Shown here piece by piece: positions 16,901 through 26,888 of a stretch of 64,000 nucleotides of DNA (positions within the stretch are counted from its first letter, which is position 1; each line of letters opens with the position of its first letter). The notes under the pieces are model-generated. The model was not told where the DNA came from. It saw only the letters and a list, made by a program, of their open reading frames with translations, and did no database searches. Source of the stretch: Wandonia haliotis (lineage in GTDB: Bacteria; Bacteroidota; Bacteroidia; Flavobacteriales_D; Crocinitomicaceae); contig NZ_BAAAFH010000022.1 in assembly GCF_039523435.1 (NCBI RefSeq), forward strand, positions 992,001 through 1,056,000. Reading direction: 5' to 3'. Position numbers and translations under genes: made by a program.

Positions 16901-16933
16901 AAAAGCCGGGATCAAAAATTATCCCGGCTTTTT
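16901..16933. terminator. Bidirectional rho-independent terminator
   Basis: AAAAGCCGGGAT pairs perfectly with ATCCCGGCTTTT around an 8-nt A/T-rich loop, with A- and T-runs on both flanks. It lies between the convergent small lipoprotein gene and hflX and can serve both. Confidence 0.92.
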
Positions 16934-16947
16934 GCTTCTATATTTCT

Positions 16948-18141
16948 CTAGTACAGAAAATTATTATACGGATACCGTACTTCAAAAATCTTCTTTACTT
17001 CTTCGTAAGTGATTTGTCTCAGTTCGTCAATATTCTCCTTTTTACTTGCAGAGATAAACACACATTTATCCTCAATCCTTGACACCCACATCTTCTTCAA
17101 CTCGTCCAAAGAATATACTTTGTCTTCATCTTCTTCCAAATCAAATTCATCTTTCGGGAAGAAGCGTAAGGCATCAATTTTATTAAAAACTACAATTGTT
17201 GGCTTATCTGTACCATCAATTTCTGCAAGCGTCTCATTGACTATATTGTAATGTTCTTCAAAATTAGGATGCGAAATATCAACGACATGTAAAAGTAAGT
17301 CTGCTTCTCTTACCTCATCTAATGTCGATTTAAAAGATTCCACCAACATGGTGGGCAACTTTCTGATAAATCCAACTGTATCCGAAAGTAGAAAAGGTAA
17401 ATTGTCAATCACTACTTTTCTTACCGTTGTATCCAATGTTGCAAACAGTTTGTTTTCTGCAAACACTTCCGACTTACTGAGCAAATTCATCAACGTGCTT
17501 TTTCCCACGTTTGTATAACCCACCAATGCAACGCGAACCAATTGTCCCCGATTACTTCGCTGGATACTCATTTGCTTATCAATTGCCTTCAATTTCTCCT
17601 TGAGCAAAGCAATTTTCTGCTGAATAATACGCCGGTCGGTTTCGATCTGGGTTTCTCCGGGTCCTCGCATACCGATTCCCCCTTTCTGACGTTCAAGGTG
17701 GGTCCACATTCGTGTCAAACGGGGTAACAAATACTGATACTGTGCTAATTCAACCTGTGTCTTAGCATGTGAAGTCCGCGCCCGTTTAGCAAAAATATCA
17801 AGAATCAGGTTGCTCCGATCCAGAATTTTACATTCCAGTATTCGCTCTACGTTCCGGAGTTGTGAAGGAGACAGTTCATCGTCAAATATGACAAGGCCTA
17901 TTTCTCTTTCGGTAATAAACGTTTTGATTTCCTCAATTTTCCCGCTTCCGACAAAAGTCTTCGGGTTAGGAACATCAATTTTCTGTAAAAATCGCCCACA
18001 TGTTTCAGCTCCTGCTGTTTCAGCCAGAAAGGCTAATTCATCAAGATATTCTCTCGCCTGCAATTCATCCTGGTGCTGTGTTATCACACCAACAAGAACG
18101 GCTTTTTCCGGTATATGTTCAGTTAAAATAAAATCTCCCAT
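16948..18141 (-). CDS. hflX: HflX-family ribosome-associated GTPase
   Basis: A GTPase that splits stalled or hibernating ribosomes in other bacteria. The 397-residue protein has an N-terminal HflX domain (DDELSPSQLRNVE; LDIFAKRARTSHAKTQVELA), the linker GGIGMRGPGETQIE and the G domain with G1 GYTNVGKST, G3 DTVGFIRKLP and G4 FNKID. It starts 3 bp after the stop of the cytochrome c gene, so it may be co-expressed with the membrane protein and cytochrome c upstream. Family assignment is secure. Confidence 0.95.
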   Translation of the reverse strand: MGDFILTEHIPEKAVLVGVITQHQDELQAREYLDELAFLAETAGAETCGRFLQKIDVPNPKTFVGSGKIEEIKTFITEREIGLVIFDDELSPSQLRNVERILECKILDRSNLILDIFAKRARTSHAKTQVELAQYQYLLPRLTRMWTHLERQKGGIGMRGPGETQIETDRRIIQQKIALLKEKLKAIDKQMSIQRSNRGQLVRVALVGYTNVGKSTLMNLLSKSEVFAENKLFATLDTTVRKVVIDNLPFLLSDTVGFIRKLPTMLVESFKSTLDEVREADLLLHVVDISHPNFEEHYNIVNETLAEIDGTDKPTIVVFNKIDALRFFPKDEFDLEEDEDKVYSLDELKKMWVSRIEDKCVFISASKKENIDELRQITYEEVKKIFEVRYPYNNFLY

Positions 18142-18144
18142 CCA

Positions 18145-18474
18145 CTAATTCTGCAACGTTTGCACATGATCGATCACGGCCTGAATTTCTTCAGGAGTCA
18201 GCACTTCCTTAAAAGGCATCATATCCCCTGATCCGTTCGAAACTATTTTTCCGATCTCATCCCGTGAAAGTGAAGAAATTGTCAGGTCTTTCGCTCCTGA
18301 AACTCCTCCTTTTCCATTGTATTTATGACAAGCTGCGCAATGAATATTGAACAACTTTTTTCCGTCTGCTTTTTCCTCTTTCTGCCCTGTCTCATTCCCC
18401 GTGTTTTCAGGAGTTGAAGAACATCCCATCAGAAAAGCAACAGATAATCCAAAAACAAAAAACCTTAGAACCAT
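18145..18474 (-). CDS. Cytochrome c lipoprotein
   Basis: A 109-residue monohaem c-type cytochrome. I choose the ATG at 18474 over one 27 bp upstream because it gives a clean signal peptide with a lipobox (AFLMGC, Cys18). The haem site CAACH is at residues 46-50, and the MMPF motif near 85 supplies the axial methionine. After an acidic linker the fold is a class I cytochrome c. It overlaps the upstream membrane-protein gene by 10 bp, which suggests that the two proteins work together in electron transfer at the membrane. Confidence 0.88.
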   Translation of the reverse strand: MVLRFFVFGLSVAFLMGCSSTPENTGNETGQKEEKADGKKLFNIHCAACHKYNGKGGVSGAKDLTISSLSRDEIGKIVSNGSGDMMPFKEVLTPEEIQAVIDHVQTLQN

Positions 18475-18908
18475 GATCCTCCCAGGTTTCTGAATGGCCA
18501 TGGAATACTAGCTACAATCAGGATCAATGCAAAAATGTAAGCAATAAAAATAGTCTTGTGCTTTTTTGCAGGATCTTCTGCTCTTTTGGATTTAGAATGT
18601 CCGACAGTAACCAAAATAATTGCCAATATCATACCGAATACATGCTCCAAACCATAAAAACGGTTCAGCGATGATTCGAACATATATTCAAAACTCACTT
18701 TAGAGCTTGTGAAGTACAGCACTAACCCTATCAACAGCTGAATATGCATGAAAATCATTGCAAACAAATTCAGTTTTCGATCCCCTTCAGAATATATTCC
18801 TGACTTTTTCTTCATCGTTGCATTAAAAATAGCCGCAATCAACAAAGCCAATACGATCCATCTTAACCCCGAGTGCGAACGCACTAAAATATTTACTACT
18901 GTGTCCAT
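18465..18908 (-). CDS. Four-helix membrane protein, cytochrome-b-like
   Basis: A 147-residue integral membrane protein with about four transmembrane segments. Histidines are placed in or near membrane helices (RSHSGLRW, FMHIQLLIG, LEHVFGM, VGHSK). Similar short Bacteroidota proteins are often labelled cytochrome B; haem binding here is inferred from the histidines and from the overlapping cytochrome c gene. The start at 18908 is the only ATG giving the first helix. It is divergent from the amidohydrolase genes. Confidence 0.7.
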   Translation of the reverse strand: MDTVVNILVRSHSGLRWIVLALLIAAIFNATMKKKSGIYSEGDRKLNLFAMIFMHIQLLIGLVLYFTSSKVSFEYMFESSLNRFYGLEHVFGMILAIILVTVGHSKSKRAEDPAKKHKTIFIAYIFALILIVASIPWPFRNLGGSWF

Positions 18909-19000
18909 AATGTGTATTTGGAATCAAAAATACTTAAAATTCGCGGATTCTTGAGTTTTCAAACCTTTTAACTATTTTCACAAACTCGAAATATTCGCAG

Positions 19001-22000
19001 ATGAGGAATTTACTGGTTATTTGTAGCTTTTTATTGATCTCAGCCGGTCTTTTTGGTCAGCTTTCAAGACCTGCTAACGGAGTAAAAGAATCCAACCCCA
19101 GATACGTTGGTATCAAAGGTGTTACACTTGTTGTCAGCAGTGACGAGATCATTGAGGATGCCGATGTATTGATTGAAGACGGAAGAATCTCTAAAATAGG
19201 CACAACCCTTCAATTTCCAAAGGGGACACAAATTCATGAGTTTACCGGTGAATATCTCCTTCCTGGATTTATAGAGATAAATACAGACATCGGAATTCAA
19301 CAGGCACCACAGCAGCATTCCGGGAATCCGTATTCTCCTCAATTGGAAAGCAGTAAACAGGGTCCCTATTATTGGAATGAAAGCATACATCCTGAAGTTC
19401 AGTCTTTAGACCTTTATCAGTTTAATGTGAAAGAAGAATCGAAACTCTCAGATAAGGGGTTTACTTTCTCGGTTCCCCATGCCGCCAATGGGGTTGCCCG
19501 CGGAACTGCACCCCTAATTGCTTTGGGAGAAGTTCCACATCATGAAAAGGTACTATCGGGAAACGCAGCTGCTTTTTTTAGTTTACACAAAGGAAACTCA
19601 AAGCAAACATATCCATCCTCTCAAATGGGAGCTATTGCATTATTAAAACAGGCTATCATTGATGCGAAATGGTATGCAAGTTCTTCTGATAATTCTGAGA
19701 ATGTATCGCTTGAACATCTCTCAAAGCAACTGCAACAAAAGCTCTTTTTTACCGCAGAAGATAAACTGGAAGTATTGCGAATCTCAAAAATAAGTAAAGA
19801 GTTCGGACTTGAAACCGCTATCGTATGCGGAGGGGATGAATATCAGCAAATAGAAGCGATAAAAGCAGGTGGGCATTCTTACATACTTCCGTTAAAATTT
19901 CCCGAAGCATTTGATGTGGTCAACCCCTTCATTGCAAAGGAAATTCCTCTTCGTTTATTGAAACACTGGGAAATGGCTCCTGCTAATCCAGCCATTTTTT
20001 ATGCGGAAGAGATTCCCTTTGCCTTTACTTCTTCGGGAATTGAAAAGGCAAAAGACTTCTGGGCTGCAATTCATAAGACAATTGAAAAAGGACTCCCCTG
20101 GAAAAAAGCACTTGATGCTTTGACCTGCGTTCCTTCAAGAATTCTTGGAATGGACAATGAAATTGGTTCATTAGCATCCGGTAAGCTGGCTTCTTTCTCT
20201 GTTTATTCTGCTAATCCATTTACAGATAAAAGCGCTGATCTATTGGAAATCTGGAGTGTAGGACACCGATCCATCCTAAAAGCAAATACGACCAATGATA
20301 TCCGGGGTACCTATAATATTAAGCTTACCACTCATCTCTATACCCTTAAAATTGAGGGTGAGATGAATAAGCTTTCTGCAACTGTTTACCCGGGAGCAGA
20401 CTATAAACCCAAAGAAAAAGACACCAATGCCGTTGCCTGTACTATTTCCTTTAACGATCGGGATCTCGTTCTTCAGTTTAATCTGAAAGATTACCATTAT
20501 AAAGGAGCTGTGCTGTTAAATGGGAAAACATACCCGAAAATGGGAGCCATGGAAGGTTCAGGAATGTTACCAACAGGAGAATGGATTAAATGGACTGCCA
20601 TAAAAAACACAGCTTATAAAGCGAACAAACCCAAAGAGGAACTACCAGCAATCGATACAATAGCCGGTAATCATATTTGGTTTCCGCACATGGCTTTCGG
20701 AAGAGACTCTCTTCCCACACACTCAACCTATCTTATCCGGAATGCTACTTTATGGACGGGAGAAGAAGAAGGTATTATTGAAAATGGGGATCTATTAATT
20801 GTTGATGGAAAAATCAAACATGTAGGAAAAGGAACTTTTCACGTCCCTTCAGGAACCAAAGTAATTGACGCCAAAGGGAAAGTCGTAACCGCCGGAATCA
20901 TCGATGAACATTCGCATATTGCAATTTCAAAAGGAGTTAATGAAAGTGGTCAGTCGGTAACTGCCGAAGTTTCTATCGGGGATGTTATCAACCCGGACGA
21001 CATAAACATATATCGTCAGTTAGCCGGAGGGGTTACGTGTTCACAACTGCTCCATGGCTCGGCCAATGCTATTGGAGGTCAGTCAGCAATTATTAAATTA
21101 AAGTGGGGATTCGGACCGGATGAGATGCTTTTGGATAATGCTCCGAAATTTATCAAGTTTGCTCTGGGAGAAAATGTAAAGCAGACCAATTGGGGAGATT
21201 TTCAAACGATTCGCTTCCCTCAGACTCGAATGGGTGTAGAACAGGTTTATTACGATGCTTTTTATCGTGCCCGCGCCTATATGGATGCTACTACCAAAAA
21301 GAAAAAAGGGCAGCAACAGGAAACCAAACGCGATCTTGAACTGGAAGTTCTGGCAGAAATTCTCAGAGGAGAACGTTTTATCACCTGTCATTCTTATGTG
21401 CAGAGCGAAATCAATATGCTGATGAAGGTAGCTGACAGTATGGGATTCACCCTCAACACATTCACGCATATTCTGGAAGGGTATAAACTGGCAGATAAGA
21501 TGCGAGAACATGGAGCAGGAGGATCTACATTTGCTGACTGGTGGGCCTATAAATATGAAGTAATTGATGCCATACCACACAATGCCAGCTTATTAACGGA
21601 TCAGGGAGTAACAACAGCCATTAATTCAGATGATGCCGAAATGGGAAGAAGGCTTAATCAGGAAGCTGCCAAATCCGTAAAGTATGGAAATATGTCTCCT
21701 GCAGAAGCCTGGAAACTTGTAACCCTGAACCCGGCAAAACTTTTGCACCTCGATGATCGGATGGGAAGCTTAAAAGCAGGAAAAGATGCCGATATTGTTA
21801 TCTGGTCAGACAATCCTTTATCTATTCATGCTCGCGCAGAACAAACCTTTGTTGACGGTTTATTACTGTATGATAGTCGTGCGACTGAAAGCCTGAATAC
21901 AAAAAATCAGGCAGAGCGTTCAAGAATCGTTTCCAAAATGCTGAATGCTGCAAAAAACGGAGAAAAAATAGTTCCCTATTCTGCCAAAACCCTACCTCGT

Positions 22001-22048
22001 TATCATTGTGACACAGAAGAAACAGAACATCATCATGAAGCGCATTAA
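19001..22048 (+). CDS. Exported two-module amidohydrolase-family protein
   Basis: A 1015-residue protein with a signal peptide (NLLVICSFLLISAGLFGQ) and two amidohydrolase modules. Module 1 (about residues 25-430) has the family beta-sandwich motifs but its metal HxH is replaced (LPGFIEINTDIG), so it looks inactive. Module 2 (about 570-980) has an intact site: IIDEHSHIA, later His in TCHSY and FTHILEG, and Asp in AINSDDAEMG. It probably hydrolyses a cyclic amide or peptide-like substrate in the periplasm; the substrate is unknown. The next gene overlaps it by 14 bp and encodes a third module. Confidence 0.85.
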   Translation: MRNLLVICSFLLISAGLFGQLSRPANGVKESNPRYVGIKGVTLVVSSDEIIEDADVLIEDGRISKIGTTLQFPKGTQIHEFTGEYLLPGFIEINTDIGIQQAPQQHSGNPYSPQLESSKQGPYYWNESIHPEVQSLDLYQFNVKEESKLSDKGFTFSVPHAANGVARGTAPLIALGEVPHHEKVLSGNAAAFFSLHKGNSKQTYPSSQMGAIALLKQAIIDAKWYASSSDNSENVSLEHLSKQLQQKLFFTAEDKLEVLRISKISKEFGLETAIVCGGDEYQQIEAIKAGGHSYILPLKFPEAFDVVNPFIAKEIPLRLLKHWEMAPANPAIFYAEEIPFAFTSSGIEKAKDFWAAIHKTIEKGLPWKKALDALTCVPSRILGMDNEIGSLASGKLASFSVYSANPFTDKSADLLEIWSVGHRSILKANTTNDIRGTYNIKLTTHLYTLKIEGEMNKLSATVYPGADYKPKEKDTNAVACTISFNDRDLVLQFNLKDYHYKGAVLLNGKTYPKMGAMEGSGMLPTGEWIKWTAIKNTAYKANKPKEELPAIDTIAGNHIWFPHMAFGRDSLPTHSTYLIRNATLWTGEEEGIIENGDLLIVDGKIKHVGKGTFHVPSGTKVIDAKGKVVTAGIIDEHSHIAISKGVNESGQSVTAEVSIGDVINPDDINIYRQLAGGVTCSQLLHGSANAIGGQSAIIKLKWGFGPDEMLLDNAPKFIKFALGENVKQTNWGDFQTIRFPQTRMGVEQVYYDAFYRARAYMDATTKKKKGQQQETKRDLELEVLAEILRGERFITCHSYVQSEINMLMKVADSMGFTLNTFTHILEGYKLADKMREHGAGGSTFADWWAYKYEVIDAIPHNASLLTDQGVTTAINSDDAEMGRRLNQEAAKSVKYGNMSPAEAWKLVTLNPAKLLHLDDRMGSLKAGKDADIVIWSDNPLSIHARAEQTFVDGLLLYDSRATESLNTKNQAERSRIVSKMLNAAKNGEKIVPYSAKTLPRYHCDTEETEHHHEAH

Positions 22049-23342
22049 TATACGACCCCTTTTCCTTTGTCTTGCTTCTCTTTTTCCTTTATTCGGAAAT
22101 GGGCAAACGCCTGCTCAGAAGTTCGAAGGTAAAATTTTAATCGAAAACGGCATTCTGCACACCGGTACAGGGCAGGTTATTGAAAGGAGTTATATTGTCG
22201 TCGAAAATGGGAAAATTACTTTGGTCAAAAACGCCCTTGCTTATACGCTAGACAAGTCGGAATTTGATACGGTAATCAATGCCCAAAATCAACATATTTA
22301 CCCGGGATTTTTTGCTCCCAACTCTACTTTGGGACTTACGGAGATTGACGCTGTAAGAGCTACACGTGATTTTTATGAAGTTGGTGAGTACAATCCACAT
22401 GTACGATCGCTCATTGCCTATAACGCTGAGTCTTCTGTTACCTCAACGGTACGTAGCAACGGAGTTCTTTTTGCTCAGGCGACCCCAAGAGGAGGTGTGA
22501 TTTCCGGGAGTTCTTCATTATTTCTTCTGGATGGCTGGAACTGGGAAGATGCTGTACGCCTACAGGACGACGGGATTCACCTGCACTGGCCCGGGTTTAT
22601 AAAAAGAAACTGGAAAACGGTGAAAGCTAATGAACAGTATACTACCGAACGTGAAAAGGTGAATGATTTTTTCACTGCCGCAAAGGCATACGCTGAAGAT
22701 AATTCAAAAGACAAATCAATAGATCTCCGTTTTGAGGCAATGAAAGGATTGTTCACAGGAAACAAACGATTGTACATACACGCCAATTACATCCAGGAAT
22801 TACTCGATATCATAGATTTCTCAAAAGAACTTACTGTACAATTTCCGGTCATTATCGGAGGATACGATAGTCATCTTATCACCGCCCAGTTGAAAGACGC
22901 AAAAATTCCTGTAATGCTGGGACGTGTCCATGATTTGCCACAACGTGAAAGTGATGATATTCACCTTCCGTTTAAGCTTCCATACCTTCTTCAAAAAGCA
23001 GGTGTAACCTTCTGCCTTCAGAATGCAGGTGACATGGAAGCTATGAATGCCCGGAATATTCCTTTTCTAGCGGGTACTGCGAGAGCCTACGGACTAACTA
23101 CAGAAGAAGCTATCACAGCCATTTCACTAAGTTCAGCGAAGATAATCGGAGTTGACAAATTATATGGTTCCGTTGAAGAGGGAAAAATGGCAACACTCTT
23201 CATTTCAAAAGGAGATGCGTTAGATATGAGTAGCAACAAGATTACAACCGTTCTTGTTGACGGTAATTTTATGGATCTGACCAATAGACAAGAAGAGCTT
23301 TATCAGAAATACAAAAGGAAATATACTTCTGAAGAAAACTAA
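22035..23342 (+). CDS. Exported amidohydrolase-like protein without metal-site HxH
   Basis: A 435-residue protein. The ATG at 22035 (overlapping the previous gene by 14 bp) is preferred over 22008 because it begins a good signal peptide (MKRINIRPLFLCLASLF). It has the amidohydrolase frame: ILIENGILHTGTG, then YPGFFAPNSTLGL where the HxH should be, and near the end LYGSVEEGKMATLFI. The missing histidines suggest a non-catalytic partner of the upstream protein. Such pairs occur elsewhere in Bacteroidota. Transcription ends at the strong hairpin at 23355. Confidence 0.8.
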   Translation: MKRINIRPLFLCLASLFPLFGNGQTPAQKFEGKILIENGILHTGTGQVIERSYIVVENGKITLVKNALAYTLDKSEFDTVINAQNQHIYPGFFAPNSTLGLTEIDAVRATRDFYEVGEYNPHVRSLIAYNAESSVTSTVRSNGVLFAQATPRGGVISGSSSLFLLDGWNWEDAVRLQDDGIHLHWPGFIKRNWKTVKANEQYTTEREKVNDFFTAAKAYAEDNSKDKSIDLRFEAMKGLFTGNKRLYIHANYIQELLDIIDFSKELTVQFPVIIGGYDSHLITAQLKDAKIPVMLGRVHDLPQRESDDIHLPFKLPYLLQKAGVTFCLQNAGDMEAMNARNIPFLAGTARAYGLTTEEAITAISLSSAKIIGVDKLYGSVEEGKMATLFISKGDALDMSSNKITTVLVDGNFMDLTNRQEELYQKYKRKYTSEEN

Positions 23343-23354
23343 AAGAACCTGAAT

Positions 23355-23389
23355 AAAAAAGCCATTTTCACAATGAGAATGGCTTTTTT
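23355..23389. terminator. Bidirectional rho-independent terminator
   Basis: AAAAAAGCCATT and AATGGCTTTTTT form a perfect 12-bp stem with an 11-nt loop, between the convergent amidohydrolase and RND efflux genes. Confidence 0.92.
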
Positions 23390-23410
23390 GATTGCTATGA
23401 AATACTTGAA

Positions 23411-26400
23411 TTATATATTACTACGCATCTTCCACCCGGCAACTTTGTATATCCATAACTTCAATCTGTACAACGACAGATACATCGCAGGAACAATTAC
23501 CAATGTAAGGAAGGTAGCAAACGTAAGTCCGAAAATAATTGTCCAGGACATTGGAGAGAAGAACAGGTTATTATCTCCCCCAAAATAAATCTTGGGATCA
23601 TATTCAGACAAAAGACTAAAGAAATCTATATTAAAACCTATTGCCAAAGGAATCAACCCCAACACCGTAGTTATTGCTGTTAATAATACGGGACGTAGTC
23701 TCGTTTTACCTCCTTCAATAGTTGCGTTAATCACATCTCCCATAGGTAATGTTTCAAATTCGCTCAACCCTAATTCCTCACGTTTTTCCACGCGAATCAG
23801 GTTCGTATAGTCGATCAATACGATTGCATTGTTTACAACGACTCCGGCGAGAGAAATAATACCAATCATTGTCATGATAATCACAAAGGACATTCCGGAA
23901 ATAACCAACCCGAGGAAAACCCCGATTAACGAGAAGACAACACTCGTCATAATGATAGCCGGAGTAGAGAACGAGTTAAACTGCGTTACAATAATCAACA
24001 TGATAAGGAATACCGCTATCAACAAGGCATTACTCAAGAATGCCATTTCCTTTTGCTGTTCATCCTGCTGTCCGGCAAAACGATAAGTGATCCCCTCTGG
24101 TAAACCTATTTCTGTTTCGTAATCTCTCATTTTCAACTTCAACTCTTCAACCACCTCATTCGCATTGTATCCTTCTGCGTTTTTAGAAGTCACAGCAACC
24201 ATTGAAACCTGATCTTTCCGGTTTACTGCCGAGTATGAAATATTGTCCATCGGTGGTAGAACTACTGATCGGATAGGAATCCGTAGCAATTCTCCTTTAT
24301 TATTTCTAAAGATGAGTTTTTGGTCCAGTAAGGCATTCAGATCCTCCCGGTTATTCTTATCAAACCGAACAACAATATCGTACGTATCCTCACCTTTTGT
24401 ATACGTTGCAATATCCTGACCTAATAATGCCTTACGAATTGCCATTCCGACCGCCATTGTAGAAGAGTTCAGCTTTCGAACCTGATCTCTGTCTACCACA
24501 AAAGGTATTTCAGGACGATTTGCCTCCACATCCATTTTCAATTTTTCCACTCCGGCAACATTCAAACGAGCCAGGTAATTCTTAATACGGGATGCTTCCT
24601 GAATAATTTCTGAATAGTCCTTTTTTCCGGATACTTCAATGTAAATCGGGTCTTTCTGTGGGGGACCTTCTTCATTCTTTTCTGCAGAAATTTCTATATC
24701 CGCTGTAAATTGCTGCGGAAGTTCAGATTGTATCTTTTGCAGTATTTCAGACGTTTGTATACCATCCCGATACTGGAATTCAGAAAAATTAATTGTGATC
24801 TTTGCCTTATGAGGTGTCGCCCCCATAGACACTTCGTTTTCGGAACCGGTACCTTCACCAACCTGAGTGATGATTGACTGTATAATTCGTGCATCCGGAT
24901 CCTCAATCTTACTATCACGCTCAAGATACGGAGCAAGAATTTCATCCAGCGCTTTCTCAGCCTGTAAAGCTGTTTGATTCGTTACTTTGATATCCGTACC
25001 AATCGGATGTGTTACGTACACACTTACATACTTTGGTTGGTTAACCGGGAAGAAATCAACTTTTGGCTGAAACACCCCAACAAGAACCACAGAGAAAATC
25101 AATAATAAGAATGTTCCTACAATAAAAATCACTGGTTTTCTCCCTGACAAAGCATAAGTTAGAAAACGTGCATAGAAGGCTTCTAATTTCGGCAGGAATT
25201 TGTTTTGGAACCACTCCATAATCGGGAATAAAACAAACACATTGACAACTGAGATGATTCCCAAAATAATCAACAGGTTCCCGAATGTAATGATGCCACC
25301 CGCTAAAAACAGACCTCCAATCACCAGTAATCCTATACTGATAATAACCGTTTTTCGCTTGTTAGGAGAATCTGCTCCTACTTTCATGTACAATGCAGTA
25401 AGCACCGGATTGATCACAAGCGCGACAAAAAGTGATGAGCCTAATACAATCATCAGTGTGATCGGAAGATATTTCATAAACTCTCCCATGATTCCCGGCC
25501 ATATCGCCAAAGGAACAAACGCAGCCAGTGTAGTTGCTGTTGACGCAATAATAGGCCAGGCGACCTCTCCGACTCCTTTTCGGGCAGCCTTAAACGGCTC
25601 CATCCCAAGATCCATATAACGGTAAACGTTTTCTACAACCACAATTCCGTTATCCACCAACATCCCGAGTGCAAGCACCAGTGAAAAGAGTACCATCACA
25701 TTCAATGTTACTCCCATCGCATTCAAAATCATAAAGGACATGAACATCGACAATGGAATAGCCACCCCTACAAAAAGAGCATTTCGCAGCCCCAGGAAGA
25801 ATAACAGAACCAGTACAACCAACAGAATACCAAAAATGATGGAATTCTCCAGGTTAGAAACCATGTCCCGTGTCATGTTTGACTGGTCATTTGTTTTCGA
25901 TATTGAGATTCCGCTCGGAATCATCCCTTCATCTTTTGCTTGTTTCAATAATGCATCTATTTTCTCGGAAGCGTCCAACAGGTTCTTTCCTCCCTGCTTT
26001 TTCACATCCAGCATTACTACAGGTTCTCCAAACTCACGTGCGTACGAAGTTGTATCAGCATTACCAAAATATACTTCGGCAATATCTTCCAGATGCACAG
26101 GCATATAGTCATCCTGTTTTACAATCACCTTTTTTAGCTCATCTGCATTCTGAAATTCCCCATCAATCCGGATGTTCTTACGCACACCATCCATCAGGAT
26201 TTCCCCCCCCGGAATAGTCTGGTGCTCTGAGGAAACTGCATTTTCTATATCTGTTAAGGATACATTTACAGCCTCAGCTTTAAGTCGATCCACTTCAATA
26301 CGCATCTCCTGTTCCTGGATACCGCGTATATCCACTTCATTAATTTCCTGAAGATCTTCTATAATGTCTTCCAGATACTCTGCTGTTTCTTTCAACTGTT

Positions 26401-26881
26401 GCGGATTATCTCCACTTAGGTTGATATTCATAATCGGCATTTGAGAAGGGTCCAGCTCAAAAATGTTCGGTTCGGCAGGAAGTTCAGGGAAATCTGACTT
26501 TGCCCTTGCCTTATCGACAGCATCTTTTACCTTCTGAAGTGCATCTTCTGCTTCAATAGAGAAATCAAATTTCACTCGAATAGTAGCATAACCATGGATA
26601 CCATTCGAATTCATTTCATCCACCTTCTTTACTGTCGCTATTTCTTTTTCAATTGGCTTGATAATTTTATCCGCCATATACTTCGGTGAACTTCCCGGCT
26701 TTGCAATTCCTATATAAATTTCAGGAATCTGTAGTTCGGGAAAGTTCTCCTTCGGCATGGATTGATAGGCGAAAAACCCACCCATCATAATAATCAACAT
26801 TACCAGAAATACCGTTTTTCGGTTATTTACAGACCATGATGACAAGCCAAATTCTTTTATGTCTTTCTCTTTTTCTCCCAT
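23411..26881 (-). CDS. RND efflux pump inner-membrane transporter (HAE1 family)
   Basis: Proton-driven exporter of drugs or other hydrophobic compounds across both membranes, together with MFP and TolC partners. At 1156 residues it is slightly longer than AcrB-type pumps. It shows the N-terminal TM1 after SWSVNNRKT, two large periplasmic loops, and the TM4 proton-relay segment GMLVDNGIVVVENV. The C-terminal half repeats the pattern (GVVVNNAIVLIDY). It is the last gene of the minus-strand tetR-tolC-mfp-rnd operon, 7 bp after the MFP gene. The substrate cannot be told from sequence. Confidence 0.95.
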   Translation of the reverse strand: MGEKEKDIKEFGLSSWSVNNRKTVFLVMLIIMMGGFFAYQSMPKENFPELQIPEIYIGIAKPGSSPKYMADKIIKPIEKEIATVKKVDEMNSNGIHGYATIRVKFDFSIEAEDALQKVKDAVDKARAKSDFPELPAEPNIFELDPSQMPIMNINLSGDNPQQLKETAEYLEDIIEDLQEINEVDIRGIQEQEMRIEVDRLKAEAVNVSLTDIENAVSSEHQTIPGGEILMDGVRKNIRIDGEFQNADELKKVIVKQDDYMPVHLEDIAEVYFGNADTTSYAREFGEPVVMLDVKKQGGKNLLDASEKIDALLKQAKDEGMIPSGISISKTNDQSNMTRDMVSNLENSIIFGILLVVLVLLFFLGLRNALFVGVAIPLSMFMSFMILNAMGVTLNVMVLFSLVLALGMLVDNGIVVVENVYRYMDLGMEPFKAARKGVGEVAWPIIASTATTLAAFVPLAIWPGIMGEFMKYLPITLMIVLGSSLFVALVINPVLTALYMKVGADSPNKRKTVIISIGLLVIGGLFLAGGIITFGNLLIILGIISVVNVFVLFPIMEWFQNKFLPKLEAFYARFLTYALSGRKPVIFIVGTFLLLIFSVVLVGVFQPKVDFFPVNQPKYVSVYVTHPIGTDIKVTNQTALQAEKALDEILAPYLERDSKIEDPDARIIQSIITQVGEGTGSENEVSMGATPHKAKITINFSEFQYRDGIQTSEILQKIQSELPQQFTADIEISAEKNEEGPPQKDPIYIEVSGKKDYSEIIQEASRIKNYLARLNVAGVEKLKMDVEANRPEIPFVVDRDQVRKLNSSTMAVGMAIRKALLGQDIATYTKGEDTYDIVVRFDKNNREDLNALLDQKLIFRNNKGELLRIPIRSVVLPPMDNISYSAVNRKDQVSMVAVTSKNAEGYNANEVVEELKLKMRDYETEIGLPEGITYRFAGQQDEQQKEMAFLSNALLIAVFLIMLIIVTQFNSFSTPAIIMTSVVFSLIGVFLGLVISGMSFVIIMTMIGIISLAGVVVNNAIVLIDYTNLIRVEKREELGLSEFETLPMGDVINATIEGGKTRLRPVLLTAITTVLGLIPLAIGFNIDFFSLLSEYDPKIYFGGDNNLFFSPMSWTIIFGLTFATFLTLVIVPAMYLSLYRLKLWIYKVAGWKMRSNI

Positions 26882-26888
26882 TTTTCAA

